Assembly (NCBI GenBank): GCA_034432095.1
Contig: DAOUCV010000021.1
Location: 1 to 64,000 of the forward strand
Direction of reading: 5' to 3'
Origin: DAOUCV01 sp034432095
Lineage (GTDB): Bacteria > Chloroflexota > Dehalococcoidia > Dehalococcoidales > UBA2162
DNA length: 64,000 bases
Shown: one piece after another, positions 62,701 to 64,000 of the stretch
How positions within the stretch are numbered: the first letter of the stretch is position 1
How the letters are laid out: the number at the start of each line of letters is the position of its first letter
Notes under the pieces: model-generated
The model's database searches: none
Seen by the model: only the letters and a program-made list of their open reading frames with translations
What the model was told of the DNA's origin: nothing
Position numbers and translations under genes: made by a program

Positions 62701-63077
62701 GGCTGGTCCGAACCACCCGGGGTAGGGCGGTCAGTATAGTACGCGTAGAAGGTCTGGCTCTTTAGCCACCTCTCTTGCTGGCGAATGATCGACTTAATGT
62801 TTTGTGATATTAGCTGGTCAACGATTCCCTGCGCTGTATCGTATTCCTGACGAGTGACGAAATAGTTTGGGGCATATATGTCCAGGTCAAGTAGCTCGGT
62901 TCGCTTGGTACGGAGGGCGTGTTTCAGTCCTAAATCGTTTATGGCATTGGAGTATAAAGGAGCGCTGGAGAGAAGGGCAACGGCGACAACCGCCCCTGCC
63001 ACCACGGTCGAGAGAAGGCGCCAGTTAGCCAGGCTTCTTCTAAGGGCGATCTGCCAGGCAGAGAGAAAGAGCGACAT
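59721..63077 (-). CDS. MacB/FtsX-type ABC permease, large double form
   Basis: A permease of about 1118 residues with two FtsX-like units, partner of the two ATPases. N-terminal helix (SLFLSAWQIALRRSLANWRL), a large extracytoplasmic domain, three-helix FtsX core (about 390-500), a fourth/fifth helix region, a second large extracytoplasmic domain with a beta-sandwich part (VRPIGMTGLFGSRQGVYFDD), and a last FtsX core. I start at the M of MSLFLSAW (63077) because homology begins there; open frames reach GTG 63233 and ATG 63170, and no strong ribosome-binding site decides. Confidence 0.85.
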   Translation of the reverse strand: MSLFLSAWQIALRRSLANWRLLSTVVAGAVVAVALLSSAPLYSNAINDLGLKHALRTKRTELLDLDIYAPNYFVTRQEYDTAQGIVDQLISQNIKSIIRQQERWLKSQTFYAYYTDRPTPGGSDQPTGHFHVFTNLEKHIKVLEGHYAEPAPYSPTREELEDPGFYIEGMIGSETAKNFGIGVGDRLVFIGGYGEYANEVTIEITAIIEPIDPSEEFWFLNTDIFAVPLDQGRVAPIFIPEQSLFEAVGQMFPGMTASYHWFYYVDIDKVNSQNAETIKNAIRRMERQLLSSLPRSGLFTVLASVITEYQGKLMYTQIPLFLIVSQIVAIILYYLITVANMLIERESGEIALFRSRGASTWHIIGIYFMEGVLISAIGAAVGPFLGAFVFSLLGKTGAFRTLTGGGLLPIRFSGTVLVLAITAAVLCLLALLVPAIQAARRGVVHHRQQAARPPSAPLWQRFYLDLVALVFGGVLYWELRERGTLLTIKMFGEMGVDPLLLVTPMLFMLAVAIVFLRLFPIIISLATRLSRYVGNAPVVLGLWYMARNPVHYGRLILLLIMAASVGMFSATFLGTLERNYNERTLYSSGGDVRLEQLNDQSASKDTLYERYSSVPGVERVNIAYRSNGTVGTMFTQTELTLLAVEPQNLSQIAWYRDDFADKPLPELMNLLTKDTPIKEGLELPDGTEALGIWVYPEEGNLKVEVHAKVKDGLGHYVDRLIGTTQAEGWQYLEAKLTAPGTDAPLPSPVTLVCLYVRPIGMTGLFGSRQGVYFDDLQVRGSFSSEPVVIEDFEDVSEWTVSPEEASASFSGAPAATDTFAKNMLVVHSGNTSARFGWAARGVTSRTVYPNLDSRPLVVIASRSLLDSAKISVGRLVQVRLPGQFILVSIEDVVDYFPTLDPAQKGFLIANLDRLISIRNRQLAAPIYPNEVWLKVTGDKEQRQATLNVLGAGRYGAHTLYDREAMISQLRTDPLAAAGWGGMLMIAFLGVVLISSLGFVVYSYLSAQARQLDFAILRTLGFSLRQIIGLVCFEQIFIIVAGLGIGTLIGERLSYVMMPFLQLTEQGQRVVPSFILTINWGTIGIAYAILAMAFIITISLVILFFSRVAIHRTLRMGEA

Positions 63078-63160
63078 TGCGACGATAACTATATCGTATG
63101 GAAAAAGTAAAGTCAATAGTTTATAGGGTTCTACTTGGTAACGGTTGATTTTGTTGTCAT

Positions 63161-63188
63161 TTCTGTTCATAATGTTCTGTTCATAATG
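63161..63188. repeat. Perfect tandem 14-bp direct repeat
   Basis: TTCTGTTCATAATG occurs twice without spacer (63161-63174, 63175-63188), in the region between the permease start and the larA start. Candidate operator or slippage site; it also lies inside the upstream part of the open permease frame. Confidence 0.55.
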
Positions 63189-63208
63189 TAGTCCGTGTGA
63201 GTTATCCA

Positions 63209-64000
63209 GTGAATGCCGACTTTCACATCCCATACGGTGACTCTTTTTTAAGGTTTCGCATTCCAGCGGGAAACGTTTCTTTTGTTCTGGAGAAACGTCA
63301 ACTCAATGGTATTGAGAATGAACAGGAAGCTATCACCCGGAGCCTCAGACTGCCAATAGGATGCCCGCCGCTCAATGAACGTATCAATAAGAATGACCGT
63401 GTTGTCGTAATAGTTACGGATAATACGAGAGCCTGTCCTGATGACAGGCTGCTTCCTCCCATATTGACTGAACTGGAACAGAAGGTCCCTAGAGACAACA
63501 TCACCATAATAATCGCCCTTGGCCTGCACCCTCCTTTGCAGAAAGAAGCCCTAATCAAAAAACTTGGTAATTATATTGTTGAAAACTACCGGGTACTCAA
63601 TCACGATGTTAACGATACGGTGTACCTAGGCACAACCTCCAGGGGTACTCCTGTTGAAATAAACAGGCGGGTAATCGAAGCCGATTTTCGCATCAGTACC
63701 GGGTTGATTGAGCCGCACTTCTTTGCCGGTTTTTCCGGGGGGAGAAAGAGCATCGCGCCCGGGGTGTTCAGCGTCAGGTCGGCATATAAAAATCATGGGT
63801 ACAAAATGATTGAGCATCCATTGGCCAGAGCGGGCATCCTTAAGGGGAACCCGATACATGAAGATATGGTGGAACAAGCAAGGATGGCTAAACTCAATTT
63901 CATCGTAAATGTACTCTTGAACAGGAGGAGAGAGATTACCCATGTCGTGGCTGGAGATTTCGTTCAAGCCCATGAGAAGGGGTGTGAGATGGAGAAAGAA
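63209..64000 (+). CDS. larA: Nickel-dependent lactate racemase LarA-type (partial, cut by window edge)
   Basis: 264 codons, open to the window end, of a LarA/DUF2088-type protein. Positions fit the family closely: Arg74 (TDNTRACPD), His107 (GLHPP), His170 and Lys180 (EPHFFAGFSGGRKSIAPG); the Lactobacillus enzyme has Arg75, His108, His174 and Lys184. LarA uses a nickel pincer nucleotide made by LarB/C/E, which are not in the window. The first usable start is GTG 63209, with another GTG at 63197; no clear ribosome-binding site. Some relatives racemise other 2-hydroxyacids. Confidence 0.9.
   Translation, partial: MNADFHIPYGDSFLRFRIPAGNVSFVLEKRQLNGIENEQEAITRSLRLPIGCPPLNERINKNDRVVVIVTDNTRACPDDRLLPPILTELEQKVPRDNITIIIALGLHPPLQKEALIKKLGNYIVENYRVLNHDVNDTVYLGTTSRGTPVEINRRVIEADFRISTGLIEPHFFAGFSGGRKSIAPGVFSVRSAYKNHGYKMIEHPLARAGILKGNPIHEDMVEQARMAKLNFIVNVLLNRRREITHVVAGDFVQAHEKGCEMEKE

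Overview
The window reads as a chromosomal segment of an uncultured anaerobic bacterium. The best guess is a Dehalococcoidia-like member of the Chloroflexota: many type III CoA transferases, Hdr/MvhD flavoproteins, tungsten aldehyde:ferredoxin oxidoreductase, benzoyl-CoA-reductase-like proteins, and oligopeptide-type lipoproteins beginning MKK...ASCAPK. This taxonomic call is inference. No rRNA, tRNA, CRISPR array or insertion sequence was recognised.

Layout. 1-6208 (+): a heterodisulfide-reductase-type electron-transfer operon (end of one HdrA-like gene, a double HdrA, MvhD, an FrhB/ferredoxin fusion, HdrC, HdrB). 6274-10016: an ABC-2 exporter whose ATPase is transcribed divergently from two permeases, one of them fused to a PrsW-like protease domain. 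10188-14751 (-): a peptide/solute-binding lipoprotein with a structured leader, glycerol kinase, and a monoacylglycerol-lipase-like hydrolase. 15095-21731: a molybdopterin oxidoreductase, two inverted cupin-like paralogues flanking an RRM-methyltransferase fusion and a DUF1847 protein, and a nitronate-monooxygenase-like enzyme. 22009-24706 (-): two CaiB/BaiF CoA transferases. 25490-27449 (+): DppB/DppC permeases. 27654-28532 (-): an unrecognised protein. 29101-35568 (+): an enoyl-CoA hydratase and four CaiB/BaiF proteins, facing 35810-39308 (-), a glycyl-radical-type enzyme and its activase. 39705-41558 (-): a second binding lipoprotein. 42064-46672 (+): acyl-CoA dehydrogenase plus FixCXAB. 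46833-47684 (-): enoyl-CoA hydratase. 47996-53105 (+): polyferredoxin, aldehyde:ferredoxin-oxidoreductase-type enzyme and two BcrC/BcrB-like proteins. 53208-55860 (-): GlcF/GlcD-type oxidase. 56082-57920 (-): a third binding lipoprotein. 58135-63077 (-): a MacB-type ABC system, one ATPase carrying an AbrB-like tail. 63209-64000 (+): the start of a LarA-type lactate racemase, cut by the window edge.

How it may work together (inference): organic acids or peptides are taken up, activated by CoA transfer, dehydrogenated and hydrated, with electrons passed through the bifurcating ETF (FixABCX) and the Hdr/MvhD complex. The polyferredoxin/AOR/BcrCB-like operon supplies a low-potential reductase module. 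The overall inventory (glycyl-radical-type enzyme, paired type III CoA transferases, acyl-CoA dehydrogenase, hydratases) resembles fumarate-addition and aromatic-degradation gene sets, but no substrate can be read from the sequence.

Most notable observations: the glycyl-radical-type protein has Ser-Thr-Val where the radical Gly-Tyr-Ser normally lies, although its active-site Cys and adjacent activase are kept; three binding-protein genes share a promoter and a leader with a strong Shine-Dalgarno in front of a tiny start-Arg-stop reading frame; and three unusual fusions occur (RRM-methyltransferase, ABC permease-PrsW, ABC ATPase-AbrB).
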